A stretch of 64,000 nucleotides of DNA from Symbiodinium kawagutii (taxonomy: Eukaryota > Sar > Dinophyceae > Suessiales > Symbiodiniaceae). The position numbers and the translations under genes are program-made. The DNA lies in NCBI GenBank assembly GCA_009767595.1, contig VSDK01004430.1:51994-115993 (forward strand), written 5' to 3'. The stretch's first letter is position 1. Every line of letters begins with the position of its first letter. Of the stretch, positions 46,995 through 58,753 are shown piece by piece. The notes under the pieces are model-generated. The model was not told where the DNA came from and did no database searches. It worked only from the letters and a program-made list of their open reading frames with translations.

Positions 46995-49900
46995 TGGCCT
47001 GTCACAAGCAGCCAATCACTGCTGAGCTGCCAGGCTTTGGGATTGGCCATCGTCTTGATGAAGCGGATGATGCTGCCAAGGTTGCCGATGACCTGGCCCA
47101 GGAAATCGTGGGAGACTATCTGACAGGAGTGCTTTGGTCTTGTCTAGGTACTACCCCAACTGCAGGGCTGGGATGAACACATCCAAGTTTTAGCTACAAT
47201 ATCTTTCCTGCATATATGATCTGAACTATATATTGTTTTTTTACTAGCTACGTATCCATCAATGCACATATTTGGTTCATGTGGATCATGTATTGTTTGT
47301 TTACATGATAGTGCATGTCATGATGCATACATGTAGATTATGGTGCATTTAGTTATGTACACAAATGCATATGTATATGCGTAGAGCTTGTTCACATCCA
47401 CTGGCAGTGGTCACTTAACTTATCGCTGGGGCTTTCACATATGAAGAATCTCGAGATCGAAATAAATTGACCATGACTCTTTCGCACTATGTCTGCGATG
47501 TGTTGGAGAATGCTTGTGGTTTCTGCCAATCTTGGGATTCGAGGCTGAGTCTGCATACCGTGTTGGCAAAATTGCTGACATGATGTGTCGACTTCGGAAG
47601 ACTAGACCCTCAGCAAAAATTATGAATTTATAAATAAATCACCAGGATGTCAAGTTGGAAACAAATTCTTTTACCCAAAAAACACAATGCCATGTGCACT
47701 TAGGATGGGCTGATCTATTGGAGAGACTGGCTACTTTGAAGCGAACCCCGCACACTGCATGCAGAGCACTTCATGCTCTGATTCGCCAAACTGGTGCGTG
47801 TTTGCCTATCAAGATTGATGTTGCCCTGGTCACCATCAAACGGCTAAAACCTCTTCGAACTTTTGAAGCATACTGGCCTTTCTTACATATGCAAAGTTGG
47901 ACCTCTTACCTGTTGGAGCACTACCCCAGAGTTCTGTTGGGAGGACATCAACTAGTGGATGAAGATGGGTGGGGAACCATGTTCCACACTTTCTGGACCA
48001 GGTACCAGTCCATTGACCCGGATCACTGGCTCTTCTCGTCAGGTATCAGCTGGGAAGGATGCGTGCCAATAGCTTTTCATGGGGATGAGGGAAGATCATC
48101 TGGCAAAATCCCGTTCCTGGTGCTGTCATTTCAACCAATTATCAGCTTTCGAGGAATGGATGTATGCAATGATTCGTCGCACTTGGGTTTGGACATGTGA
48201 GCCATTTTACTATTTCTATCAATGATTTGTGTGTTACTATATTGTGAACTGATCTGATGGGTGCTCTTTGGTTGTCATGTGTGGGTTTGTCCATCAATCA
48301 TCATGGATAATTTCCATTTGTTCTGCCACCAAAAATTTTTGGGGGAATCATCTGGTTGGGGATATTCCTGATTTTTGGGCACACCCACATGTGTGAAATT
48401 GGTATGTTTTACCATGTTGATTTGCTTTGTTTTGCGATTCATGATGCCAAGGCATTCTTTCACCACCCGATTTCTGCTCACTTGCATACGGTCCAAGTTG
48501 TTCTACAAGGAGAAAACTACTGATGACATCTTTGTGGAAATTGCCAAACAGGCCAATGGTATGTGCCGCAATGGTTTGAGAGTTTCTTTGAAACAACTTA
48601 GCATGATTTTGATACTGGCTAGTGTATTGTTGAAAACTACATTCTTCTAAACATGCCTCAACGAAACCATTTGACAGGACTTCCCATCAAATTAAGCATG
48701 AGGCTAAGTTCAGGGTGTATCATGATGCATCACTGAATGCATGTAGATGTGCATGTTCCAGTTGTGATGGTTGGCAGCAACTTAGGTCAGCGCCAATCGA
48801 ACCATCAGGCTTGTGCCAATTGGTGTCAAGGGTGATTGGGCTTTTGCACGGAAGGCCACTGGTGTGCAGGTGGTTATGTAAGATTTTTTTTTTGATACTT
48901 GGTGCTTTCAAGATTTTGGTACCTCAATAGGTTCTGATGGTCCTAGGTTTGCCCCACTTTGATACTAGCTGGGATACACCATATTGTGTTTTTTTTGGCT
49001 TGGGGTGATACAATCAACGAGGCTTACAAGCTCCTGACCGGCTGGACAAGCAAGCGAATCTGTCATTTGTGTTCGTCGGTGGATTGGGAAAACCCTACAA
49101 GAACTTCGTGTTGGTATTCTCATTCTGATGCGCAATCTCCATTTAAGCCTGGACCACCATCACCCCTGTTGCTGATTCCTGGATGTGATGATAGCCGCTA
49201 CATGACCCTTGATTTTTGCCATGCATTCCACCTGGGCTATGGAATTGACATGGCAGCTTCTACCATTGTCCTCCTAGCAAAGTTGGGCATGTTTGGTGAG
49301 GGTGGCTTAGATGCCAAATTGCATCAAGCTTTCACTGAATTCATTGGATGGTGCCATGTGAACCAAAGGGTCACCAGCATATCTGATTTCTCAAAGCTGA
49401 ATTTTGATATGGCTTCGACGCTTGGTCTGCTCCTATGCATATTGTCTTATTTTGACTGGCAGTATAACCTATCACGTTTGATTCTGTTTTGACAAATTAT
49501 GGTCTAGCCAAATGATTGGAATTTTCACCAGGTTGGAAATCAATTGATTAATATCAATCTGTGATTTTGGTCAATTTATACCTTGTCCAATCATACAAGC
49601 ATACCCGGTTGAAGAAGCACATAGGTTACCAAATACATATGGGTATTGATCCAAAGCGTGGCTGCAACCAAGGAACAACAGTTTCCCAACAAGTCTTAAT
49701 GGCAAGGCATACGACACGGCAGTGGTCCTGGCCTGGTTGCAGGAATCCATGGCACCGATGGTTTGTGTTTCTTGACCAGTGGCGTGTCATTGCTGTGCTG
49801 CTGGCTGTTTGTTTGTTTGGTTTGTTTGGTTTGGTTGGTTTTGTTGATTGATTGGACTGGCTTGGTTGGCTTGGTTGGTTTGGTTGGTTTGGCTTGGTTG

Positions 49901-50943
49901 TTGTGGATGGGCTTGGTTGGTTGGTTTGGTTGGTTCAGTTATTTCGTTAGCTAGCTATAGGTAGTTAGTTTGTTTGTTTGTTGGTTAGTTGGTTAGTTGG
50001 TTGGTTGGTTGGTTAGTTGGTTAGTTTGTTAGTTAGTTAGTTGGTTAGTTGGTTAGTTGGTTGGTAAGTTAGTTGGTTGCTTTGTTAGTTAATTATAGTT
50101 TGTTTGTTTGTTAGTTATTTACTTAGTTAGTTAGTTTGGTTGGTTGGTTGGTGTTGGTTGGTTGGTTGGTTGGTGGGTTGGTGGGTTGGTGGGTTGGTGG
50201 GTTGGTTGGTTGAATGATCTTATTTGTCTCTTTGGTTTGTTGGTTGGTTGGTTCAATGGTTGCGCTTGGGCTGTGATGAAACATCGAACCCCGAATGTTT
50301 CTAAGGATAGCCCATTATTTCGCATGGCCAAGTACATGGTCAACTGCACCAATGTGTTTTTTCGGATTTGCCGATCGAGTGGAATCTTCCTCTCTGGGAT
50401 TGACCGTGCTACTGCCCTTGCCAATGGCATGGACATGAATGATGCTTTGCTATGTGTTTTCTTTAGTTTTTCTTCTGGCTAGATCAATGTGTCTCTTTCA
50501 GCTTCAGCTCTGATCATGCTAGCTGCAGCGGCTGAGCCAAGGAAGCATTTGCAAGGATGGCTTCGATGTGCTTCTCTGACGGTGTGAAGCTGTACCGCTT
50601 GCGCCCAAAATTTCACTTGGGATGCCACATCGTGCTGGGACTGGAGTGTGGGGGAGAACACTCCCTGAACCCGGTGTGTTTCTAAGCAATGGAAATATAG
50701 CATCATATTGTTTTGACGTGCTAGCTAACCCCATCAGGGTGGCTTAGCATTTCTGTTTTCAAACCCAACCAATGATTTTTTCCTATGTGTACCCATAACT
50801 GAGGCTTTGGATGTTGGCAAGATGAGGATCACATAGGCAGAACGAGTCGACTTTCGAGAAGTTGCCATGCAATGCTGGCATCTACCAGAACAATTCAGAA
50901 GAGCTTGTATTTATACCGCCAACAGTTGGAACAATTAGGATGA
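46995..50943 (+). CDS. Gene I: HGDEGR/HLG protein, candidate transposase of cassette 2
   Basis: Exon-like blocks. 46995-47146 encodes LPGFGIGHRLDEADDAAKVA. 47685-48160 encodes HALIRQTGACLPIKIDVALV, FHTFWTRYQSIDPDHWLF and VPIAFHGDEGRSSGKIPFLV. 48440-48558 encodes FTTRFLLTCIRSKLFYKEKT. 49005-49425 encodes KRICHLCSSVDWENPTRTSC, then LDFCHAFHLGYGIDMAAS and LHQAFTEFIGWCHV. 49655-49760 encodes FPTSLNGKAYDTAVVLAWLQ. 50275-50450 encodes FRMAKYMVNCTNVFFRICRS. 50585-50680 encodes LYRLRPKFHLGCHIVLGLEC. The last exon, about 50820-50943, encodes DEDHIGRTSRLSRS and ends RQQLEQLG-stop. Each matches gene D of cassette 1 in the same order, down to the short C-terminal tail. Activity as a transposase is inference from position and conserved Asp/Cys/His spots. 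Confidence 0.6.
49795..50255 (+). repeat. GGTT-rich tract within an intron of gene I
   Basis: About 460 bases of GGTT, GGTTT and AGTT units with almost no C on the plus strand. It lies between two exons of gene I. The G/T strand asymmetry could allow four-stranded structures, but this is untested. Confidence 0.85.
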
Positions 50944-51072
50944 TTGTGCCAAGAGGGCACATACCTTGGAAACCTTTCAGCTGACGAGGCAAAAAAAAGT
51001 GAAATCGATCAATTCTGGTCCAAACAGTGCAAAACAACCATTCCTTGCTTAATCGGGCAGAAAACCCAAACG

Positions 51073-51104
51073 ACCAGAATTTCCTGGTAGATTGATGGTC
51101 CAGG
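51073..51104 (-). repeat. Right terminal inverted repeat of cassette 2
   Basis: Read on the minus strand from 51104 it begins CCTGGACCATCAATCTACCA. TATATA follows directly at 51105. Confidence 0.7.
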
Positions 51105-51196
51105 TATATATATATATATATAGAACTGTTGGTTGAAGTTGGTTGTTTTATTATTGCCGCGATGTCGATCTGAGTGCTCTTGCTCTCCGATTTGAG

Positions 51197-54100
51197 GCAA
51201 TCTTCTTTTTCTGAGCTGCTGAATCCTCATGGACTCTTGGTGCACATCTTCGTTTCACATTTCTGGGGCCACCTCTATAGCAGCTCGGCCTTAGGTCTTT
51301 CCTTTCAGCCAACTGTTGTGAGGCAACTAGTCTAAGAAGCCTGGGCTTGGTGATTTCTCAGACCAACTGGAAGGAAGATGAAAAATGTACGTCAGCTGGC
51401 TTGATCAATTTCTGGTCACTTCACTTGAGGCAGCACACTTTTGGCGCTCCAACTGTGGGCCACGAAGCATTATCCGAACTTCGCTCGGCATCCGCAGTCA
51501 GTGGTGTGCTGGATTTGTAATTCGGCAGAGATGAAGATCGACTTATATCAACATCCTGGAGTAGAATATCCCCCGACCATTGTTTTTTTTTGTTTGCTTT
51601 GGATGGTCCAATAGCTTTTATTCAGCATCTACTCCAGGATCACAATATATCTCCAACCGCGGCTCGCCTGGCCGTGAGGTCTTTTTGCTCTCAACCAGCA
51701 CGCCGTGGTGGACGAAGTCGGTGAGAAGCCTATGCAGGGGCCTTTCAACGCAGCGTTGGCGCAAGCAGCAGGTGGTGCAGTGATGGTGCCGTGGAGTCCA
51801 ATTCATTAGTCTGTTTGAAATCGAGAGTGTTTTTGTGCCACCAATGCGCTTGTATCAGTTCTGTTTCGGCTACTGATCCATGATCATGATTTGTCCGTGG
51901 GAGACTGTTGGCACAAGTCCTTTGATGCCTTTTGCCTTTTGTTTTGCCGCAGTGACAGCCGGTGGCCTTAAGCCGCTTCTGTGGAGAGGTGCTGGACGAA
52001 AGCGTGAACCCGTTCAAGCGCATATGGTGCCTTTTCGAAACCTGGCGGCTTGGAGATTTGCAACGGCCCTTCGAGCTGATATGTGACTCGGCCACGATCT
52101 TTAACTAGATAGCGCTTGCAGCGTGTCGCAGTCCAAAGCTCACATGACTATTACACGTTTTGATGTACGTTTTGATCTCATTTTTTGCGATTGATCCACA
52201 AGCTGCTTTCAGCGGTGCCACGGTGTTCGGCAATCTAGTCGATGTTGGTGTGCACTATTTGCATCAGGCCAGCAAGCATAGCTGCACTGTTATAAATGTT
52301 TCTTCGACTCCTTCAAATCCAAGGCGATTTGGGCTCGTTGTCGGATTCAGCAGGCTTAGTCCGTGGCTCACGAGCAGAACAAGCCAAGATGCAGCAAGCG
52401 ACGTGTGAAGCCTTGTGGAGCATGTCGGCCAGCGACTTGATTCGCAAGTGCATGCAAGTGCCATGCAAGTGCCATGCAAGCGCCATTGTGCAGTTTTTGA
52501 GTGCGGTCAAATTGTTGCTCCAATGAGTTGTTTTTGAAAGATGGGTTTGTTTTGTCAAAAGCGGTGGTGTCATCTGGACTCCCTGAAGGCAGGGCGCAAA
52601 GCTCAGTAGCAGCCGACAAGTACAGCATTTGGGCCCACCTTGCACGGAGGGATTACCACATCGAGAAGGTACGTGGCCATCGTGCCAAGGAAAAAGTATT
52701 CAGTGAGATCGCAGAAAAACATGATTTAGATGATTATTGTTTCCGTGACTTCAACCGACACATGCAATCCCTGCTTTCCACGAGCCTCCTTCGGACTTTG
52801 TTGGGCAGTTCGGATTTCAGAGCAGCTGCTCAGTGTTGCCTCCACGGGGCATCCTTCAATGAAGAGCAGTTGGACAAGATCTGGGCAAATTTCGAAAGCG
52901 AAAACGACAGAGCCACTTGGCTAAGCCAAATGGCGAAATTCACAGCGGATGCTGGGAATGCATGGCTCCTGCGTTGTCTTCTAAGACACGGAGCCAATGC
53001 AGGACTCAGTGTCAGCCGCGAAGGTATGACAAACCTGCTGAATTTGGGAGCCGGAAGTGGCGACGAGTCTGTTGTGAAGCTGCTGCTCGAGCACGGGGCT
53101 GATGCCAGGGCAGGAAACAATGATGGAGTGACAGCCTTGATGTTTGCAGCTCAAGGCGGCCACAAACTCACAGTGAAACTGCTCCTTGAGCATGGAGCTG
53201 ACGTCATGGCAGCAAACATTTGGGGAGTGGCGGCCCTGAAGAATGCAGCTGCAAACGGCCACGAACTGGTTGTGAAGCTGCTGCTTGAGCATGGCGCTGA
53301 TGCCAGGACATCACGCCATGATGGAGAGACAGCCCTGACTTGAGCATGGAGCTGATGTTAGGGCAGCACGCAATGATGGAATGACAGCCCTGACAGAAGC
53401 ATCCTTTAATGGCCATGAGCATGTCGTGAAGCTTCTGCTGGAGAATCGAGCTGACGTCATGGCAGCAAAAAATAACGGAGAGACAGCCCTGGTGCGTGCA
53501 ATTGGTGGTGGCCATGAGCGTGTCGTGAAGCTGCTGCTTGAGCATGGAGCTGATGCGAAAGCAGCACGCAATGATGGAGAGACGGCCCTGATGGGAGCAG
53601 CTCAAGGTGGCCACGAACTCTCACTGAAGCTGCTTCTTGACCATGGTGCTGATCCCAGGGCAGCAGACAATGATGGAGAGACAGCACTGATGCAAGCAGC
53701 TGCAGGTTGCCATAAGCGTGTCGTGAAGCTGCTTCTAGAGCACGGTGCTGATGCTAGGGTAGCACGCAATGATGGAGTGACAGCCCTGATGCTTGCAGCT
53801 CAAGCCGGCCACGAACTCGCAGTGAAACTGCTACTTGAGTATGGAGCTGATGCCATTGCATCACGCAATGATGGACTGACAGCCCTGATGTTAGCAGCTC
53901 AAGATGGCCATGAGCGTGTCGTGAAGCTGCTGCTAGAGCATGGAGCTGATGTAGGGGCATCACGCAATCATGGACAGACAGCCCTGATGGATGCAGTTGA
54001 CCATGAGTGTGTGGTGAAGCTGCTTCTGGAGCACAGCGCTGATGCTAGGGCAGCACGCAATGATGGAATGACAGCTCTAATGTTGGCCGCGGAATGCGGT

Positions 54101-54997
54101 CATGAACCCGTTGTGAAGCTGCTGCTAGAGAGTGGCGCTGATGCCAGTGCAGCAAGCAATGATAGAGTGACAGCCTTGATGCAAGCAGCTTTTCGTGGCC
54201 ACGAGAATGTCGTGAGGTTGCTGCTGGAGCATGGAGCTGACATCATGGCAGCGAAAAATGATGGAGAGACAGCCCTGATGCTTGCCGCACAAGGTGGTCA
54301 TGAACCAGTTATGAGGCTGCTTCTTGAGCATGGAGCTGATGCCAGGGCAGCACGCAATGATGGAGTGACAGCCCTGATGCAAGCAGCTATTTGTGGCCAT
54401 GAGCCTGTCGTGAAGCTTCTGCTAGAGCATGGTGCTGATCCCAGGGCAGCAGACAATGATGGAGTGACAGCCCTGATGCTTGGTGCAAAGGAAGGTCATG
54501 AACCAGTTGCGAAACTGCTTCTTGAGCATGGGGCTGATGCCAGGGCATTACGCAATGATGGAGTGACAGCCCTGATGCAAGCAGTTGTTTGTGGCCATGA
54601 GCCTGTCGTGAAGCTCCTGCTGGAGCATGGAGCCGACGTTATGGCAGCACTCAATGATGGAGTGACAGCCCTGATGCTTGCAGCTCAAGGTGGCCACGAA
54701 CTCGCAGTGAAACTGCTGCTTGAGCATGGTGCTGATGCCAGGGCAGCGAAAAATGATGGAGAGACAGCACTGATGCAAGCAGCTGCAGGTGGCCATGAGC
54801 GTGTGGTGAAACTATTGCTTGAGCACAGGGCTGATGTCACAGTGGCACGCAATGATGGAGTCCTGGCCCTTCAGGTTGCAAGACACGAACCGGTTGTGAA
54901 GCTGCTGCTCGCAGCAAACAATGATGCCATGGACCAGTTCTTGGCACAGCTGGCTTTTTGCAGAGATTCCTCTGCCACGACTACTACAAGTGGTTGA
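51197..54997 (+). pseudogene. Host gene copy 1, 3' exon block: FVSHFWG, WCLFE and about 19 ankyrin repeats, frameshifted
   Basis: 51197-51290 encodes ELLNPHGLLVHIFVSHFWGH. About 51680-51795 encodes FALNQHAVVDEVGE and GPFNAALAQAAGGAVMVPW. 51989-52105 encodes VNPFKRIWCLFETWRLGDL. About 52322-52440 encodes the AEQAKMQQATCEALWSMS exon. The long exon from about 52590 encodes SSVAADKYSIWAH, LLGSSDFRAAAQCCLHGAS and ankyrin repeats (VVKLLLEHGADARAGNNDG and similar). The frame breaks at about 53337-53345, where ACAGCCCTGA runs straight into CTTGAGCATG. This removes most of one repeat plus a frame unit; repeats then continue in another frame to TGA at 54995-54997. Here the exons are contiguous, with no element between FVSHFWG and WCLFE, unlike copy 0. 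Confidence 0.75.
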
Positions 54998-55176
54998 TCC
55001 ATGTTGATCCTGTGACTCTCCGGAGGGTGAAGCCATGCAGCGTTCCATTCGGTTAGATGGCCCGGCAGAAATTGCCAAATTCGAAGATTGTGACCGGTTT
55101 AGGCACTCAAAAGAATTGTTCCGCGGAAGGCTTTCACCGTGTGTCTAGGTTTTTGGAAGCACTGCGCTGATCCTTT

Positions 55177-55590
55177 TCATTGCTGGGACTGTGGGCCGCC
55201 GGCCAAGCAGTGGAATAGAAGTGAAGAGTTCACTTTGGGCACGTTGACCACCAAAAGATTAGACTCGAAAGCATTGCAACAACTTCCAGCCTTTTCATTC
55301 TTTTTCCGGGGCCGAACTTCATAATCTACCTGGTTTGCTGTGAGCAACCAATCGCAGAACCAACTCGCAGTAGGGATTGGAAGTGGTTCAAGCATACTCA
55401 TAGACATAAGGAAGATGAGGCCGTAAAAGCCAAACATTGAGCCAGCTGAAGACACGTATGCAATGGCCATTGCTGTCACTGGAAGTGCATGGTGGGACGC
55501 ATTGCTGGGACGGCCAGGCCAATGAATCGGTGGGCGCAATGACCACCAAGGCGCAATGACCTCCAATGGGTGCATTGCAGTGCCCACCAA
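55177..55590 (-). CDS. Convergent minus-strand membrane-type protein fragment
   Basis: On the minus strand the frame reads MAIAYVSSAGSMFGFYGLIF, then LMSMSMLEPLPIPTASWFCD, a hydrophobic stretch long enough to span a membrane. After an AG junction it continues DYEVRPRKKNEKAG and VPKVNSSLLFHCLAGGP, stopping at about 55177. The second half matches the minus strand after host copy 0 (28640-28880). Product unrecognised. It ends close to the ankyrin exon, so the two genes converge. Confidence 0.45.
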   Translation of the reverse strand: MVGTAMHPLEVIAPWWSLRPPIHWPGRPSNASHHALPVTAMAIAYVSSAGSMFGFYGLIFLMSMSMLEPLPIPTASWFCDWLLTANQVDYEVRPRKKNEKAGSCCNAFESNLLVVNVPKVNSSLLFHCLAGGPQSQQ

Positions 55591-55616
55591 GAGATCACGA
55601 CTTCCAGCTTTGTTGG

Positions 55617-55830
55617 GCGGAGCTTCATAATCTGCATGGTTGACATGACATAGTCACCAATCGCGGAACAAATTCGACCTATGGAATCTTGTGGACACCA
55701 TTGAGATCCATAGGATCATAGGGATGTAAGGGCTGTAAAAGCCACACATTGTGGCAGCTCAAGAAACGTATGCAACGGCCATCGCTGCTTGTGCGAAGGT
55801 GATGCAGGCTTGGGATGGCAACCATGATGC
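55617..55830 (-). pseudogene. Degenerate tandem copy of the membrane-type exon
   Basis: Minus-strand sequence aligned with 55313-55470: AMAVAYVS then a stop, followed by MCGFY where the other copy has MFGFY. Both begin beside ATTATGAAG. The stop codons indicate decay. Confidence 0.45.
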
Positions 55831-56590
55831 CACCACAATGACCAAACCAACAACATCCAACCAAGCCTTAGAGCTCATCCAGGAATCGGCAACAGCCAAT
55901 GCCATGCTTGATGATTATTGACCATTGGTAATGGCATTACAATGATTGTTGATTGTTGGTGATGGTTAAAATGATGTCCAGTGATGATTTATGATGTGTG
56001 TTTGCGATCATGGAGCGTTGATGATATTAAAGCATGCTTGAGCATGCTCAATGTTCATTCATCATTGGTTTTCATTGTCTCCAGGCAGGGTCGCTGGCTG
56101 ACCTCATGAAAATTGAATGTGCAGTCATCATTAGGATGATTCGAAGTTTTGGCTAAACACGGATGGTTGGTGGTTGAAGACAAACGCTGGTCATGTTTTA
56201 AAGAAATGGGAGATTTATAGTTACACATTGACACCCCCATTTCTTCTGGCACATCGCGAGCTATGTCTTCATGATCTTTATGGCTAAAGCGATGATGGTT
56301 TATTTACATGGGCCTACGATTAGCACACATCATTAACCCTTTATTGTAACCAACCATCCCTAACCATCAATCATTCACCGGTTGATTATGGTCAATGAGG
56401 TTTGCTTATCAACGTCATTTTAGTGCAAACCTAGTGGTTTACCCGTTTTACTTTCGGAATGGCATGTGGGCTCCAAGCAGCACGCTGCAGGGCAGACTGG
56501 GAGGTTGCCAGCTACCAGCTATGGAAGCAGATCAAGGCCACGTGGTTTGTTGAAGTTGGTGCGATGCCATGACGTGCCACAGGTTCTCTA

Positions 56591-56625
56591 NNNNNNNNNN
56601 NNNNNNNNNNNNNNNNNNNNNNNNN
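56591..56625. other. Assembly gap (35 N)
   Basis: A run of N directly beside a TCA repeat, which suggests the assembly failed in the repeat. Confidence 0.99.
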
Positions 56626-56649
56626 TCATCATCATCATCATCATCATCC

Positions 56650-56691
<42 letters not shown>

Positions 56692-56692
56692 C
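56626..56692. repeat. (TCA)n microsatellite
   Basis: About 22 TCA units with one CTCA interruption, next to the gap; true length unknown. Confidence 0.9.
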
Positions 56693-58753
56693 TATGTATT
56701 TTCCTCAGTTGTTTCGTGCTGCAATTTATGAAACAAAATTATTTGCTGAAGCGACCCCTTTTATTGTTCTTTTTTGTGTGTTCTGCGCATTGCCTATGAC
56801 CAGAGTCTGGATTCGGATAAAACAGTTGGTCCGGTCCAGCCCATGATTTTTCGGACTTGATCCCTGCGCAAAGATGTTTCAGATCGCGTTGCAACATGAT
56901 CCCATGGTGGTTGCAAAATGTTGGAAATATAGCAGCTTAAAATCATGGGGAGACATCCAAAATCCTTTTACATTTGCAGGGAAGTGCTTGTGACCATGCA
57001 GCCGCTAGAGGAAGATTCTTCTGATGGTGGGCATCCCATTGACTCCAAGACCTCGGTTTTTCACCTGTGAAGCATGCAGACCATGCGCATGTGTGAGCAT
57101 GTGTGAGCACCTTGACATGGTGGAAATCGCATCCCTTTTCCAACCCTTTTTGTGGGGGCACCTTTGCAGTCATCAGGTTTCAACCTTGCCAGTGTGGCGG
57201 ATTCAGGGGCCATCATGTTGTGGTGTTCCAACCATCATTTAAAGGATAACCGTCAGAGGATAACCGCTATTCAGAGCTGGGAACCACCAGTGACTGTGAG
57301 GGTACACCATTCTTGATTGTGAGTTACATAAACCATAGACGGTAGACGGTCTTGAACCAAGAGACAAGAAGAAGCTAAGAGACAACAAGAAGGACTTTTC
57401 AGGGTATATTGAGGGCTCTTGTACTACCGTATTATTATAGAGCAGAAATTCACATATCATGCTCATCTGTAATGAACTCAATCGCGTTTATTGTTTGCCC
57501 AGGACCTCCAACATCAGCAGACACTTCCATTGCTGTTTTGAGTCGGTCAACCCTTCATGCACCCCATCATCACCACCGCGAAGGTCACCTCCATGTGGCG
57601 GCCGGGCAAAGCTTAGCCGTTGCCAACTTGATGGCCTTCGGATTCGCACCAAGGCAGCCTTCGTTGGGAGATGTTGTGTTTCTGGTTGAGTGAGGATCCT
57701 TAAGTAATCTTGGATTTGTTGTAAGGTCTACCAAATTCTACCAACTTCAAACAACCAGATTTGAACGGGTTGGACCTCTTTTGAAACCAAATCAGTTGGG
57801 AAAGAGAGACACCACACAACCCATCTAAACTCGGATAGGTTTCCATGATGGCTTTTGATATGGAATCGATTTGTGATGGTGGTGGGTGATTTCGATTCCC
57901 GTTTGGGCAAAGTGATGCTTATCGAGAATGGACGTTGAACCACAACTATAAAAACCAAATGTGTTCTCTCATTTTCTCCATTGATCTACAGTACATAGCT
58001 CAAATTTCAGAGACAGTGTTGAAAGTGTATTTCACTGAAGTTAGGCCAACATCGGGAGCTAAAACGAGCATGCAATGATTTTTCCCTGTGACCTTTCAGC
58101 CCGGGAATCCCGCTTGAGCCTTTAGTGAGCTTTGATGGTAAAATGGCTGGGAGGTCAAGACAGTATGAGTATGATTCATGATGATTCATGATTCCTCTAG
58201 ATTTTTAAACATTTCCCATTCTTGAAGAATCTGGTAGAAGATATAAGCATACATGTAAGGCAGAAAGTGTTTCATTCAATTCATTTAATCATCCAGCCGT
58301 CACCCAACCTATATCCACACAGAGGTATGCAGGCACGATTTTGCTCCGCAAGCCCCCAACAAATCCCACAATAGTATGCACTGGCAATTTCACATAGCAA
58401 TCAGAGCTATCAGATATAGCATGATATAGCTGTATCTCCCAGAATATACCTGCCGTACCTGCCGCTCCCAGCTCCACCAGGTGCTTCCTGATGGGATCTA
58501 TGAATGATTTGCTGCGGTTTGGTGGCAGGGGAAGGACAGCCGTTTGAGAGTCATATCTATCGTTGCACCCATGCAGGGGACGACGGTCTGAGAGTCGTTT
58601 GCTGAATTTTGGCACAGCTGTGGTTGGCATTTGGAGCATTTTGTCAGGTTGAGATGAGCAAATCGTTTGGCCACTGTGCTCAAGTTTTGATTTTCCAACG
58701 CCGCCACAAGTGCGGAGAGCCTTTCAGTTTTGGCCGCGCCGTCAGCGGCACCG

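Larger units (their letters stand above)
34260..51104 (+). mobile_element. Cassette 2: giant TIR-bounded element carrying three genes, inserted in host gene copy 1
   Basis: About 16.8 kb lies between the LGDKDSF exon and the FVSHFWG exon of host copy 1. In host copy 0 these exons are about 150 bases apart (2240 to 2387), giving the empty site. The ends carry an inverted repeat matching at 20 of the first 24 bases, each flanked by AT repeats. Inside, on the plus strand, are an acidic/lysine-rich methyltransferase-like gene, a coiled-coil/GWHT gene and an HGDEGR gene whose stop lies 161 bases from the right end. Because the insertion is in an AT microsatellite the target duplication cannot be read. 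The gene order equals cassette 1, but nucleotide similarity is low, so the two are old relatives and not one recent duplication. Confidence 0.7.
55831..57990. other. Sequence absent from the matching place after host copy 0
   Basis: Copy 0 jumps from TTCATAATCTGCA (28872) to the segment starting TTTCAGAGACAG (28892), which here lies at 57998. This stretch holds the second gap, a TCA repeat, and short frames (56984-57070; 57409-57693) of unknown meaning. ATTGTTGATGATGG-like simple sequence occurs near 55910-56010. Confidence 0.5.

Noticed and set aside
2785-51104. LTR retrotransposon or LINE explanation for the cassettes
   Set aside because: I saw no long direct terminal repeats, no YxDD reverse transcriptase motif and no integrase signature; the ends are inverted and the genes contain introns.
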